Shown here in pieces: positions 11,264 through 20,943 of a DNA stretch of 64,000 nucleotides. The notes beneath the pieces are model-generated. The model ran no database searches, was not told the origin of the DNA, and was given only the letters and a program-made list of their open reading frames with translations. Position numbers and translations under genes: made by a program. Position 1 is the stretch's first letter; every line of letters begins with the position of its first letter. The stretch spans positions 1-64,000 of the forward strand of contig NZ_CP063767.1 in assembly GCF_015277515.1 (NCBI RefSeq), in the 5' to 3' direction. The stretch is from Thermophilibacter immobilis (GTDB lineage Bacteria; Actinomycetota; Coriobacteriia; Coriobacteriales; Atopobiaceae).

Positions 11264-11875
11264 ATGGCAAACAGAATCTTCCAGAACACGAGAAAACCCG
11301 TGGGGACCCTGGGACGGATGATGCTCAAGGGCATGAACACGGGACACGCCCCTCTTGCGAGCTGGGGCTTCTCCTATCTGGACCTTCGTCCGGGCTCCCA
11401 CATCCTCGACGTGGGCTGCGGAGGCGGCGCCAACATCGCAAAGATGCTGGCAGACGTCCCTCAGAGCACCGCGGACGGCCTGGACTACTCCGACGAGAGC
11501 GTCGCCTACAGCAAGAAGACCAACGCGGCCCATCTTGGCCCGCGCTGCACCATCCGCCAGGGAGACGTCGCCTGTCTGCCCTATCCTGACCATGTCCTCG
11601 ACTACGTGACCGCCTTTGAGATCATCTACTTCTGGCCGGACCTGGACACCGCCTTCGCGGAGATCTCTCGCGCGCTCAAGCCCGAAGGGGAGCTCTTCAT
11701 CTGCTGTGAGGAGGATGACCCCTCCGACACCACCTGGACGGACCGCATCGAGGGGATGACGGTATACGCCGCCCATGACCTCGAGGGGCGGCTCCTGCGC
11801 CAGGGGTATCAGAGCGTTCAGATTCATCACCATGCCGAAAAGGGCTGGATGTGCCTGACGGCGGTGAACCCCTAG
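11264..11875 (+). CDS. class I SAM-dependent methyltransferase
   Basis: A 203 aa Rossmann-fold methyltransferase of the Methyltransf_11/UbiE-like type. Motif I reads ILDVGCGGG near residues 47-55, an acidic Asp follows in the next strand (DGLDYS), then motif II-like QGDVACLPYPD and motif III-like RALKPEGELF. Substrate cannot be inferred. It is preceded by a TATAAT at 11216-11221 without a clear -35 and an AGAAGGGAG ribosome site. It stands alone between the tRNAs and an unrelated small gene. Fold confidence is high; specificity is unknown. Confidence 0.85.
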   Translation: MANRIFQNTRKPVGTLGRMMLKGMNTGHAPLASWGFSYLDLRPGSHILDVGCGGGANIAKMLADVPQSTADGLDYSDESVAYSKKTNAAHLGPRCTIRQGDVACLPYPDHVLDYVTAFEIIYFWPDLDTAFAEISRALKPEGELFICCEEDDPSDTTWTDRIEGMTVYAAHDLEGRLLRQGYQSVQIHHHAEKGWMCLTAVNP

Positions 11876-11917
11876 CCGTCTTGCCCTGCGCTATCATGGC
11901 GGGAAGGGGCGATAAGG

Positions 11918-12403
11918 GTGATCGAGGGGAGCCACAAGGTGCCGCAGAGCAGTGATTCCGCACGTCAGACGGGTGTCTCGCGCAAGACCGACGAGCTTGC
12001 GAGCGCACTTCTGGGAGACGCGCTCGATCTTCTCGCCTCGGGCGAGGCGTTCGAGGCGCTTCTTGCCGTGCAGGACGCCGCCGGCGTCGCGGCGAGCTAC
12101 GAGTTCGTCGACGACGGCCCGGAAGCCTGCCTCGAGGGTGCCCGCGACCGCGTGCGCTCCCTCGCACGCGCCCAGGGCGACAAGGACGCCCACCTCGGCG
12201 CCCCCGTCCGCTACGCGCTCGTCTACGAGGGCGCCGTCGAGGACGAGGAGCAGGGGGCCTTCGTCGACGCCCTGCTCCTGGAGTTCGGCGAGCGCGGCTA
12301 TGCGGCGTACTCGGCCTTCTCCCTCATAGGGGGCCAAGGCATGGGTGACGGATTCTCCTGGACCGACCCCGCTCCCGCCGGAGAGATGGAGCCTCTGCTG
12401 TAG
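11918..12403 (+). CDS. conserved-type hypothetical protein
   Basis: A 161 aa acidic, soluble protein from a GTG start preceded by GATAAGG. It is rich in Ala, Glu and Asp with alternating helical segments and has no signal peptide or membrane span. I recognise no family or catalytic motif. Codon use matches its neighbours, so it appears to be a genuine gene. It ends 97 bp before typA, and a TATACT -10 for typA lies in between. Confidence 0.6.
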   Translation: MIEGSHKVPQSSDSARQTGVSRKTDELASALLGDALDLLASGEAFEALLAVQDAAGVAASYEFVDDGPEACLEGARDRVRSLARAQGDKDAHLGAPVRYALVYEGAVEDEEQGAFVDALLLEFGERGYAAYSAFSLIGGQGMGDGFSWTDPAPAGEMEPLL

Positions 12404-12500
12404 ATGCTGCGAGCGGAGGCGTTTCTTTCCTGCCCGTGCTCCGGCGCGGTATACTAGTCCGGTTATAGAAAAGAACGACCACCCGAACCGAGAGGGTCCT

Positions 12501-14339
<1,839 letters not shown>

Positions 14340-14361
14340 GAGACAGGACAACGGCCCGATG

Positions 14362-14397
14362 CGCCGCCGGTGAGAATTGCTCGTCGGCGGCGTTTTT
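14362..14397 (+). terminator. intrinsic terminator of typA
   Basis: Perfect 8-bp G+C stem (14362-14369 with 14385-14392) followed directly by five T residues. Confidence 0.85.
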
Positions 14398-14734
14398 ATC
14401 GTCCGCCGGCTCTCGTGTCTAAGGACCAAACAATGGTAAATTTTTTTATGTACGTTTTGATTCGACATAAAGATTCCATCCAGCTGAGAAACCCCTGCTG
14501 AGCCATCGGCGAGCATGGGTCTGATGGAAGGCTCGAGGCCAAGCGATTCGATCGGAGAAACCTCGTTTTCATTGATTCGATCAATCGTTGCCGAGACCCG
14601 TCTCGCAAGGCGGGTTGACCTCGCAAGCGCGTCGCCCGGTAAGCGAATGGGCCCATCCTGAACAAGCGGCTCCCGTTGCTGGATAAGAGCGTCGGGGAGC
14701 TGGGGAACGAACTCAAACCTAAAACTCTGACGAC
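14398..14734. other. gap without a recognised gene
   Basis: About 340 bp between the typA terminator and the stop of the minus-strand TRIC gene. Short protein-like stretches appear in different + strand frames (for example LEAKRFDRRNLVFIDSI near 14535 and LLDKSVGELGNELKPKTL near 14675), but stops interrupt all frames. This could be the remains of a decayed gene or chance. A minus-strand open frame (14396-14716) has unlikely composition and no ribosome site. Confidence 0.4.
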
Positions 14735-15457
14735 CTACTTGCTGCGACGGACGATGCGGGTGCCCTTGGTGAGGTGCCTCATGCGCCCCGCTACGCGTGG
14801 GCCCAAGTTAACGTCGGTGGGTGAGAGCACGTTGTAGCGAAGAGACCACCGCCGCAGCGTCACGGTCACGCACACGCACAGCGCGGCGCCCCAGAGCTTT
14901 TCGATTGAGGTTCCCACCACGGCCAGGTAATACGTTGCCGCCCCAGCGAGCGCGCACAGCGCGTAGTAGTTGCTCGGCCTGAAGATGCGGGGGACGTCGC
15001 CAAGAAAGACGTCGCGCAGCATGCCTCCGCCCACGCCGGTTATGGTGCCCATGAGGATGGCGGAGACGGGAAGAAGACCGTGGACCACGGCCTTGTCGGT
15101 GCCCATGAGGGCGAACAGGCCCACCGAGACTATGTCCACCCACTCGATCAGCGCGGGGAAGCGATCGAACGGCCCGGGAAAGAAGAACGCAAGAAGAGCC
15201 GTGGCTACGACGGCAACGATCGCGTAGGGCGAGTCGAGCATGTAGACCCCGCCCGTTTGCATCATCATGTCGCGTATGAGCCCTCCACCAAGGCCGCAGA
15301 GAATCGCGAGCCCCACGAAGCCTACCGGGTCGAGCCGGCGCTCCCGCGCAACGAACACGCCGGAGATGGCGCCGACCACTACGGAGGCGAGGTCAAGCCA
15401 TGCGGGCAGAGACATCGCAACGGCGTCGGGGGTGGTAGTCGAGAAGAGCTCAAGCAC
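14735..15457 (-). CDS. TRIC/UPF0126-family membrane channel protein
   Basis: Bacterial relative of trimeric intracellular cation channels (YadS/YvgT type). About 240 aa with seven hydrophobic segments. Two internal repeats each carry the family motif: GLGGGLIRDMM in the first half and GVGGGMLRDVF in the second. The GTG at 15457 is chosen because AGGGAG precedes it by five bases; a TTG 12 codons upstream is also in frame. Family members are probably potassium-permeable, but the physiological ion here is unknown. It is transcribed against the fork and has no operon partner. Confidence 0.85.
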   Translation of the reverse strand: MLELFSTTTPDAVAMSLPAWLDLASVVVGAISGVFVARERRLDPVGFVGLAILCGLGGGLIRDMMMQTGGVYMLDSPYAIVAVVATALLAFFFPGPFDRFPALIEWVDIVSVGLFALMGTDKAVVHGLLPVSAILMGTITGVGGGMLRDVFLGDVPRIFRPSNYYALCALAGAATYYLAVVGTSIEKLWGAALCVCVTVTLRRWSLRYNVLSPTDVNLGPRVAGRMRHLTKGTRIVRRSK

Positions 15458-15593
15458 GGCGTCTCCCTGGTTTCTTCTTAATTGAGGAATCAATCATCTG
15501 TGCATGGTAGCGCGTCGCGCACCAAGAAAAAGCGGGGATTGGCACTCCCCAAAAAGGTGGTCTTACGCTATACTGACCGCTGCGGTATTCCAT

Positions 15594-15684
15594 GGAGAGT
15601 TGTCCGAGCGGCCGAAGGAGCACGATTGGAAATCGTGTAGGCGCCTAAAGCGTCTCCAGGGTTCAAATCCCTGACTCTCCGCCA
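15594..15684 (+). tRNA. tRNA-Ser (GGA)
   Basis: Class II tRNA with a long variable arm, acceptor stem GGAGAGT with ACTCTCC, and encoded CCA. Anticodon GGA is at 15628-15630. A TATACT -10 lies at 15569-15574. Confidence 0.95.
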
Positions 15685-15693
15685 GAACTTATT

Positions 15694-15715
15694 CGTGGCG
15701 CCTTCGGGCGCCACG
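15694..15715 (+). terminator. UUCG-capped hairpin between two tRNA-Ser genes
   Basis: Perfect 9-bp stem (15694-15702 with 15707-15715) closed by a TTCG tetraloop, an exceptionally stable RNA fold. There is no T-tract, so it may mark RNA processing between the two tRNAs rather than termination. Confidence 0.6.
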
Positions 15716-15724
15716 TCACCCTTC

Positions 15725-15815
15725 GGAGGGGTGGCAGAGCGGTTGAATGCGGCGGTCTCGAAAACCGTTTACCCCTTTCAGGGGTACGAGGGTTCGAATC
15801 CCTCCTCCTCCGCCA
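15725..15815 (+). tRNA. tRNA-Ser (CGA)
   Basis: Class II tRNA with a long variable arm whose stem is ACCCC/GGGGT, and encoded CCA. Anticodon CGA is at 15759-15761. It lies 40 bp after tRNA-Ser(GGA), probably on one precursor. Confidence 0.95.
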
Positions 15816-15827
15816 TTGACTGAACAG

Positions 15828-15853
15828 GCCGGCCCCTCGGGGTCGGCTTTTTT
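15828..15853 (+). terminator. intrinsic terminator after tRNA-Ser pair
   Basis: Stem of nine pairs with one G-T wobble (15828-15836 with 15839-15847, inner pair probably open) followed by six T residues. Confidence 0.85.
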
Positions 15854-15988
15854 CTGAAGCTCGTGAAAGATTGGGGAGCTCCTGCCCCGAGGTAGGTCCT
15901 TGTAGCGCGATGGTAACAAACAAAGAGCAGAAAATCGGGGTACGCTATAGAAATCGCTAGATCCTCCCATTAGAAAGGGGATTTTTAG

Positions 15989-17299
15989 ATGGTGACAGAA
16001 AACGAGCTCGAGGGCTTCAGGAGAGACCGCTACTTTGCGCGCTCCTGGGCGCTTCTTACGAGGGACAAGGGCTGGATAAAGCCCGTACTGCTCCTGACCC
16101 TGGCTATGCTCGTCCCCTTTGTGGGATGGCTGGGGCTTCTTGGGTATGCTGCCGAGTGGGCACGTCTCACGGCATGGGGCGTCAACTCCGCTCCCAAGCA
16201 GAAGGGCGTGCGTGTCGGTGAGTGCATAGCGAGCGGCTGGCGCGTCTTTTTGGTCCTCCTCGTCTGGGGCATCGGCATGGGCGTCATCGGCTGGATCGTG
16301 GGCACGGTTCCCCTGCTGAACGATCTGCTCTCCTTCGCATGGTCGATCTTCTGCGTCTTTTTGGGGTTGGTGACTATCGTGGCCTCGCTGCGCGCCACCA
16401 TCTACCAGAAGTTCGGCGCGGGCATGCGCCTCAAGACCATCTGGGAGATGGCCTCCCATGACGCGGGTGGCCTCATCAGGATCATTGGGATGCAGATCAT
16501 CGGGGGCGCCATTGTGGGCGTGGTGACCTTCTTCATCCTCCTCACGGCGTTCATGAGCGTCATGCCGCACATCGTGTACGTGGTGGACATGTTCACCGAG
16601 TACGACTACCTGATGTCCTCTTCGATGCGGCAGTCGCTCATCATTGAGCTTGTCACCACGTTCCTCTCGTCCATGGGGCCTGCCATCCTCGTGATGGCGC
16701 TCCTTGAGAACTTCGCCGGCGTCCTGCTCAGCCTGCTCTCCTACACGGCGGTAGGCCTGTGGATGCGTCAGTTCAACGTGCCCCTCTGGGGCCGCGACGA
16801 GGACCCGCTCCCTCCGTTCCTAATGGACCCGCGGGAGCAGCAGGGCAGCTATCAGCAGCCGCCGCAGCCCGGGTACCAGCCAGCTGGCCCTGGCGACGGC
16901 AACGGCTCTCAACCTCCCGCGCAGCCCCAGCCTCAGGCACCCGCGGCCCCGGCTCCGGCCGCTCCGATGGCTCCCGCTCCGCTTGCTATGCCCGCTCCCG
17001 CACCCGATCCCGAGCCGCCCGTGAGCGGCGCGCCCGCGCCTGCGCCTCAGAGCGCTCCCGTCGAGAAACCTGCGCAGGACGAGGTTCCGGTTCCCGGCGA
17101 GGGCGAGCCTCTAGGCTCCTCCGATGAGATCATTGAGGTCACGCCCCTCGCGGTCGCTCCCACCTCGGAGCTGCCGACCCCCAGCGAGGAGCCGTCAGCC
17201 CCGGAGCCGCCCGCAGAGGGCGATAATCCCATCGAAGAGACGCCCGTACCTGACGGAGATGTTCCCGAGGGTGGCTCGAGCCGGCAGTCAACCAAGTAG
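15989..17299 (+). CDS. DUF4013-type membrane protein with Pro/Ala-rich tail
   Basis: A 436 aa protein. The first 270 residues form a membrane domain with about six hydrophobic segments (near 31-55, 84-107, 114-135, 162-192, 219-240 and 240-258), resembling the DUF4013 family of unknown function. Residues 271-436 are a low-complexity Pro/Ala/Glu/Gln tail, probably disordered. The N-terminus has no cleavable signal. The ATG follows a GAAAGGGG site. A strong terminator follows, so it is monocistronic. Confidence 0.65.
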   Translation: MVTENELEGFRRDRYFARSWALLTRDKGWIKPVLLLTLAMLVPFVGWLGLLGYAAEWARLTAWGVNSAPKQKGVRVGECIASGWRVFLVLLVWGIGMGVIGWIVGTVPLLNDLLSFAWSIFCVFLGLVTIVASLRATIYQKFGAGMRLKTIWEMASHDAGGLIRIIGMQIIGGAIVGVVTFFILLTAFMSVMPHIVYVVDMFTEYDYLMSSSMRQSLIIELVTTFLSSMGPAILVMALLENFAGVLLSLLSYTAVGLWMRQFNVPLWGRDEDPLPPFLMDPREQQGSYQQPPQPGYQPAGPGDGNGSQPPAQPQPQAPAAPAPAAPMAPAPLAMPAPAPDPEPPVSGAPAPAPQSAPVEKPAQDEVPVPGEGEPLGSSDEIIEVTPLAVAPTSELPTPSEEPSAPEPPAEGDNPIEETPVPDGDVPEGGSSRQSTK

Positions 17300-17325
17300 T
17301 CGGCGCACGCACGGTCTTTGAGGGG

Positions 17326-17354
17326 GGGGGCGGCGGATTTCCGCCGCCCCCTTT
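17326..17354 (+). terminator. terminator after DUF4013 gene
   Basis: Perfect 11-bp G+C stem (17326-17336 with 17341-17351), four-base loop, then TTT. Confidence 0.8.
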
Positions 17355-17655
17355 CCCTGTGGAACAGTTCCCCTCGCAGGGTAACTCATGGAGAAGTCGT
17401 GATGAATTTGTCTGCTGAGGAAACGTGACCAGGCTCCGGACGACCGCGCTTTCTTGGCCATTCCCTCGCTGGTGAAAGCTTGCGGTCATGCTCCGGGAAG
17501 ATTTCCGGCAGATGGGGTGGGTATGCTTGAGGCAAGGGGATTTGTGGGGAGGTCAGGGGAACTAAGCAGCTCTGTGGTATGATTCTCCATCGAACCTTTC
17601 CTGCTCCGGGCGCGCCTTCACCTCCCGGAGCCATGAGCCCAGAGGAGGTGACCAC
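17355..17655 (+). promoter_or_regulatory. leader and promoter of the rpsF operon
   Basis: No gene is seen in this 300 bp. An extended -10 element, TGGTATGAT (17575-17583), lies 73 bp before rpsF. In the predicted 5' UTR a perfect 8-bp hairpin (17603-17610 with 17624-17631, 13-nt loop) stands just before the GAGGAGG ribosome site. The leader of rpsF-rpsR operons often contains a structure bound by the S6:S18 complex, so this hairpin is a candidate autoregulatory site. That role is inferred from position; I could not verify the family's conserved CCG bulge. Confidence 0.5.
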
Positions 17656-17949
17656 ATGAAGGCCTATGAACTGCTGTTCTTTGTCGATCCCACCTGCAAC
17701 GAGGAGACGCGCGCCGGCGTTATGAAGCGCATTGACGTTGCTATCACCACCGAGGGCGGTGCCGTCGACAGCGTCGAGGACTGGGGCAAGCGCAAGCTCG
17801 CCTACGAGATTGACGACCTCACCGAGGGCGACTACACCCTTATCAACTTCCACGCAGATCCCACGCAGATCGCCGAGCTCGACCGAGTTCTGCGCATCAA
17901 CGACGCTGCGAAGCGTCACATGATCGTGCGCCGTCCGGACAAGGACTAG
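17656..17949 (+). CDS. rpsF: 30S ribosomal protein S6
   Basis: Small-subunit protein that pairs with S18. The 97 aa length is normal. Typical features are the MKAYELLFFVDP start and the RRP-containing end (MIVRRPDKD). An AGAGGAGGTG site precedes the ATG. First gene of the rpsF-ssb-rpsR-DUF2232-rplI operon, the order widely kept in bacteria. Confidence 0.97.
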   Translation: MKAYELLFFVDPTCNEETRAGVMKRIDVAITTEGGAVDSVEDWGKRKLAYEIDDLTEGDYTLINFHADPTQIAELDRVLRINDAAKRHMIVRRPDKD

Positions 17950-17995
17950 GCATGGAAAGCAGGACTCGTTCCTGCGCGTGAGAGGCAGTGAGAAC

Positions 17996-18475
17996 ATGAG
18001 CATCAACAGGGTTAACATTTCGGGCAACCTTACGAGGGATCCCGAGCTTCGCGCAACGGGAAGCGGCACGCAGATCCTTGCGTTCGGTGTCGCCGTGAAC
18101 GACCGGCGCCGTAACCAGCAGAGCGGCGAGTGGGAGGACGTTCCCAACTTCGTCGACTGCGTTGTCTTCGGCGCGCGCGCCGAACCGCTCTCCCGCTTCC
18201 TCTCTAAGGGATCGAAGGTTGCCATCGAGGGCAAGCTTCGCTACAGCTCCTGGGAGACCAAGGACGGTCAGCGACGCAGCAAGCTCGAGGTCGTCGTCGA
18301 CGAGGTCGAGTTCCTCTCATCGAGGAACCAGCAGCAGGGTGGGGGCGCCCCCGCCAGCCGTCAGGCCCCCTCGTACGCCGCTTCGGCGCCTTCGCCCGCC
18401 GCGTCGCAGGGACACGCGAGCCCCGTTCAGACCCCGCCGCCGACCGACGTCTACGACGAGGATATCCCGTTCTAA
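17996..18475 (+). CDS. ssb: single-stranded DNA-binding protein
   Basis: Binds and protects ssDNA during replication and repair. The protein is 159 aa with an OB fold in residues 1-110 (starts MSINRVNISGNLTRDPE), a Gln/Pro/Ala-rich linker and the partner-recruiting acidic tip ending DIPF. ATG 17996 is chosen over an in-frame GTG six codons upstream because SSB proteins normally start at this point. It lies between rpsF and rpsR. Confidence 0.96.
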   Translation: MSINRVNISGNLTRDPELRATGSGTQILAFGVAVNDRRRNQQSGEWEDVPNFVDCVVFGARAEPLSRFLSKGSKVAIEGKLRYSSWETKDGQRRSKLEVVVDEVEFLSSRNQQQGGGAPASRQAPSYAASAPSPAASQGHASPVQTPPPTDVYDEDIPF

Positions 18476-18517
18476 CCACGGGTGGCGTTTGTGCCACCAA
18501 CAGAAAGGCAACAAGAC

Positions 18518-18793
18518 ATGGCTAAGCAGCAGAAGCCGGACTTCCAGCGCCAGCTGCGTCGCAAGTACTGCCAGTTCTGCAAGGAGGACACGGAGTACAT
18601 CGACTACAAGGATGTGCAGCTCCTCCGCAAGTACATGACGGATCGCGGCAAGATCAAGCCGCGTCGCGTCACTGGCGCCTGCACGCAGCACCAGCACGAC
18701 ATCGCGCTTGCCATCAAGCGCGCTCGCGTGATGGCGCTCGTTCCCTACACCGTTTCCGTAGTATCCAGCCGCGGCGGCCGCAATCGCGGCTAG
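18518..18793 (+). CDS. rpsR: 30S ribosomal protein S18
   Basis: S6 partner in the small subunit. Ninety-one residues, with the basic core KPRRVTGACTQHQHDIALAIKRAR. A CxxC pair (CQFC, residues 18-21) suggests the zinc-binding form of S18. AGAAAGGC precedes the ATG. Lies 42 bp after ssb. Confidence 0.96.
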   Translation: MAKQQKPDFQRQLRRKYCQFCKEDTEYIDYKDVQLLRKYMTDRGKIKPRRVTGACTQHQHDIALAIKRARVMALVPYTVSVVSSRGGRNRG

Positions 18794-18826
18794 CGTTGCC
18801 CGATTCGAGAGAAGAGCGCGCACGCA

Positions 18827-19900
18827 ATGAGCGTCTGTCCCCATAAGGACTGTCCTCCCGTGCCCAACGGCGCCAAGGGAGTGCAGGATCAAGGCTCTCC
18901 GTCCAACACGGGCAACATCGTCCCGTTTGGCGCGCCCGTAAGAGAGAAGCGCCCCGCGCTTCCCTCCTTCGTGGGACTGCTGCTCTGCGCCCTTGGCGGC
19001 GCCGTGTCGTCCTCGACGTTTTCCGTCGTGTCCACGGCACTCGTGGGATACGGGTTCGCCGGGGCCTCCGCACGCGGTGGCCTTCGCGATAAGGGCGTGG
19101 CCGCTCTGGTCACCCTCGTTCCCGCGCTGGCGCTCAGCCTGCCGCAGGGTGTCGCATCCGCCGTGGGGGCCGTGATCGTGTGTCTCGCCGCCCTCGCGGT
19201 GGCCGGCCTGCTCATGGGCAAGAGGATGACGCCAGGCGTCGCCTGCCTCGCGGTGGCGATTCTTGCCGGCTGTCACCTTGGATTGGACGCCCTCGCGGCG
19301 CTCGCCCAGGCGACGACGCTCACCGACAGCGTGAAGGAGCTTCTCGACGCCTATGAGCAGCAGCTCGTTGCAGCGTCGTCAGACGTTGCGTTCCAGATAC
19401 GGGCGGTTCGCGCGCTGCTCGACCTTCTCTGGCCCACGACCTACGTCATAGCAGCCCTGGGGGAGTTCCTCTTTGCCCGCCTCGGCGTATGGCTTGCGGC
19501 CGAGCACGAGGAGGCGCTGGCACTCAAGATGCCACGGTTCGTCGACTATGACCTTCCCCTCTGGGTGGTGGCCCTGCTCGTCGCCGACGTCGCCGCGCTC
19601 GCCGTGGAGCTCTCCGCTCCCACGCTCCTGCCACAGGGTGTCCTCATGGTTGCGGCCAATCTGGTCATGGCACTGAGGTTCGCCTTCGCGGCGCAGGGAA
19701 TCGCCGTGCTCGTCTGGTTCATCCGAGACAAGCACCTGAGCAACTTGACCGCGCTTCTCCTGGGCGCGCTGGCGCTCTATCTGGAAATGCAGTTCGTTGT
19801 ACTGACCATCGCGGGGCTCGTGGACGTTTGGGCCAACTTCCGTCACCTGCAAAGGGGCAAGAAGGCGGACGACGTCCCGGGTACCGCGGAGCAAGACTAG
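18827..19900 (+). CDS. DUF2232 membrane protein
   Basis: A 357 aa polytopic membrane protein at the place normally held by YybS/DUF2232 proteins between rpsR and rplI. A hydrophilic N-terminus (about 45 residues with two Cys) is followed by about eight hydrophobic segments, one Glu/Asp-rich loop (residues 165-180), and a basic tail. The family has no established function. The frame continues directly to the rplI ribosome site, so it is probably cotranscribed. Confidence 0.75.
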   Translation: MSVCPHKDCPPVPNGAKGVQDQGSPSNTGNIVPFGAPVREKRPALPSFVGLLLCALGGAVSSSTFSVVSTALVGYGFAGASARGGLRDKGVAALVTLVPALALSLPQGVASAVGAVIVCLAALAVAGLLMGKRMTPGVACLAVAILAGCHLGLDALAALAQATTLTDSVKELLDAYEQQLVAASSDVAFQIRAVRALLDLLWPTTYVIAALGEFLFARLGVWLAAEHEEALALKMPRFVDYDLPLWVVALLVADVAALAVELSAPTLLPQGVLMVAANLVMALRFAFAAQGIAVLVWFIRDKHLSNLTALLLGALALYLEMQFVVLTIAGLVDVWANFRHLQRGKKADDVPGTAEQD

Positions 19901-19936
19901 GAGCCGGCGCAAACCGGCTGACCGAAGGAGTTTTCC

Positions 19937-20476
19937 ATGAAAGTCATCCTCTTGGGTGAGCTTCGGGGCAAGGGAGGCGAGGGAGACGTCGTGGACGTCG
20001 CCCAGGGCTACGCGGAGAACTTCCTGTTCCCCCACAAGATCGCCCAGCCTGCCACCCCGGGCAACGTCAAGCAGCTCGAGGAGCGCCGCCACAACATCGA
20101 GAAGCGCGAGGCCGAGCGCATCGGTGCCGCCGAGGCCACCAAAGCATCCCTTGCGGGCAAGTTTGTGAGCGTCGACGCCAAGATCGGCGAGGAGGGCCAG
20201 CTCTTTGGCTCCGTCACCCCCGCCCAGATCGCCGATGCCATCAAGGATCAGCTGGGCATCGAGGTCGACCGGAAGCGCATCGGCCGCGGCAAGGCCATCA
20301 AGACCTCCGGCAAGCACGACGTCGAGATCAACCTCTATCGTGAGATCACCGCCAGCGTCAGCGTCTTGGTGGGCGTGACCGAGGAGTCTCTCGCTGAGGC
20401 TGAGGAGTCCGCTGAGGCTGAGGTCGAGACAGAGCCTGAGACCCAGGCTGAGGTCACCGCCGAGGCCGCCGAGTAG
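19937..20476 (+). CDS. rplI: 50S ribosomal protein L9 with acidic tail
   Basis: Large-subunit protein; N-terminal domain begins MKVILLGELRGKGGEGDVV, followed by the long connecting helix and C-terminal domain. The protein is 179 aa, about 30 longer than usual. The excess is a C-terminal tail of Ala/Glu repeats from about residue 150. A GAAGGAG site precedes the ATG. Last gene of the ribosomal operon. Confidence 0.95.
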   Translation: MKVILLGELRGKGGEGDVVDVAQGYAENFLFPHKIAQPATPGNVKQLEERRHNIEKREAERIGAAEATKASLAGKFVSVDAKIGEEGQLFGSVTPAQIADAIKDQLGIEVDRKRIGRGKAIKTSGKHDVEINLYREITASVSVLVGVTEESLAEAEESAEAEVETEPETQAEVTAEAAE

Positions 20477-20943
20477 CCCCGTATCACTTTTCAACATGAC
20501 CGTATCTGAGCTGGGTTTTTCTACAATAAGCGCAGGTCAGAAAAGATGAGTCCGCGCCCCGGTCGGCCTTGCGCCAACTGGGGCGCAATCTTGAGCTCTT
20601 GTAGTGACATGGCTATTTACCTGCACTTTTATCAAGGAATGATGCCTTGGACCCCCTTCTTCTCTTGGGTAGGTACAGGCGTTCGAGGCACCCCCGCTCA
20701 TTTTGAGAATGTTGATAACTTTCTCGAAGAGGTCACAAAAAAGTTGTTGAAAACGTTGAAAAGTCAGGAAACCGCCGCTCAGGCGGAGCGCCAAATCAGC
20801 GTTCTTGTCGAAGACTAAAAGATGCCCGGAGGGCCCTCTTGACAGGGGCGTCCCAACGGGGGATGGTCGCTTCTACGGAGCCGCAGCGCTAAAACGGGCG
20901 CACCAATCCGTTGACCCAAACTCCACCGAACCAAGGAGAGAGC
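20477..20943. promoter_or_regulatory. dnaB upstream region with DnaA-box-like 9-mers
   Basis: This 467 bp gap has four 9-mers of the types found at oriC: TTTTCAACA 20488-20496, TGTTGATAA 20710-20718, TGTTGAAAA 20745-20753 and CGTTGAAAA 20754-20762. The last two abut, and the last three share orientation. A 7-bp G+C hairpin lies at 20554-20586. An open frame of 90 codons (20546-20818) overlaps the boxes but has no ribosome site and is probably not a gene. Binding by DnaA is inferred. Confidence 0.5.

Noticed and set aside
14396-14716. Minus-strand frame of 106 codons after typA
   Set aside because: Runs through the typA terminator and has implausible composition rich in Ser/Arg/Leu.
20546-20818. 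Ninety-codon + strand frame before dnaB
   Set aside because: No ribosome site, unlikely N-terminal composition, and it overlaps the DnaA-box-like cluster.
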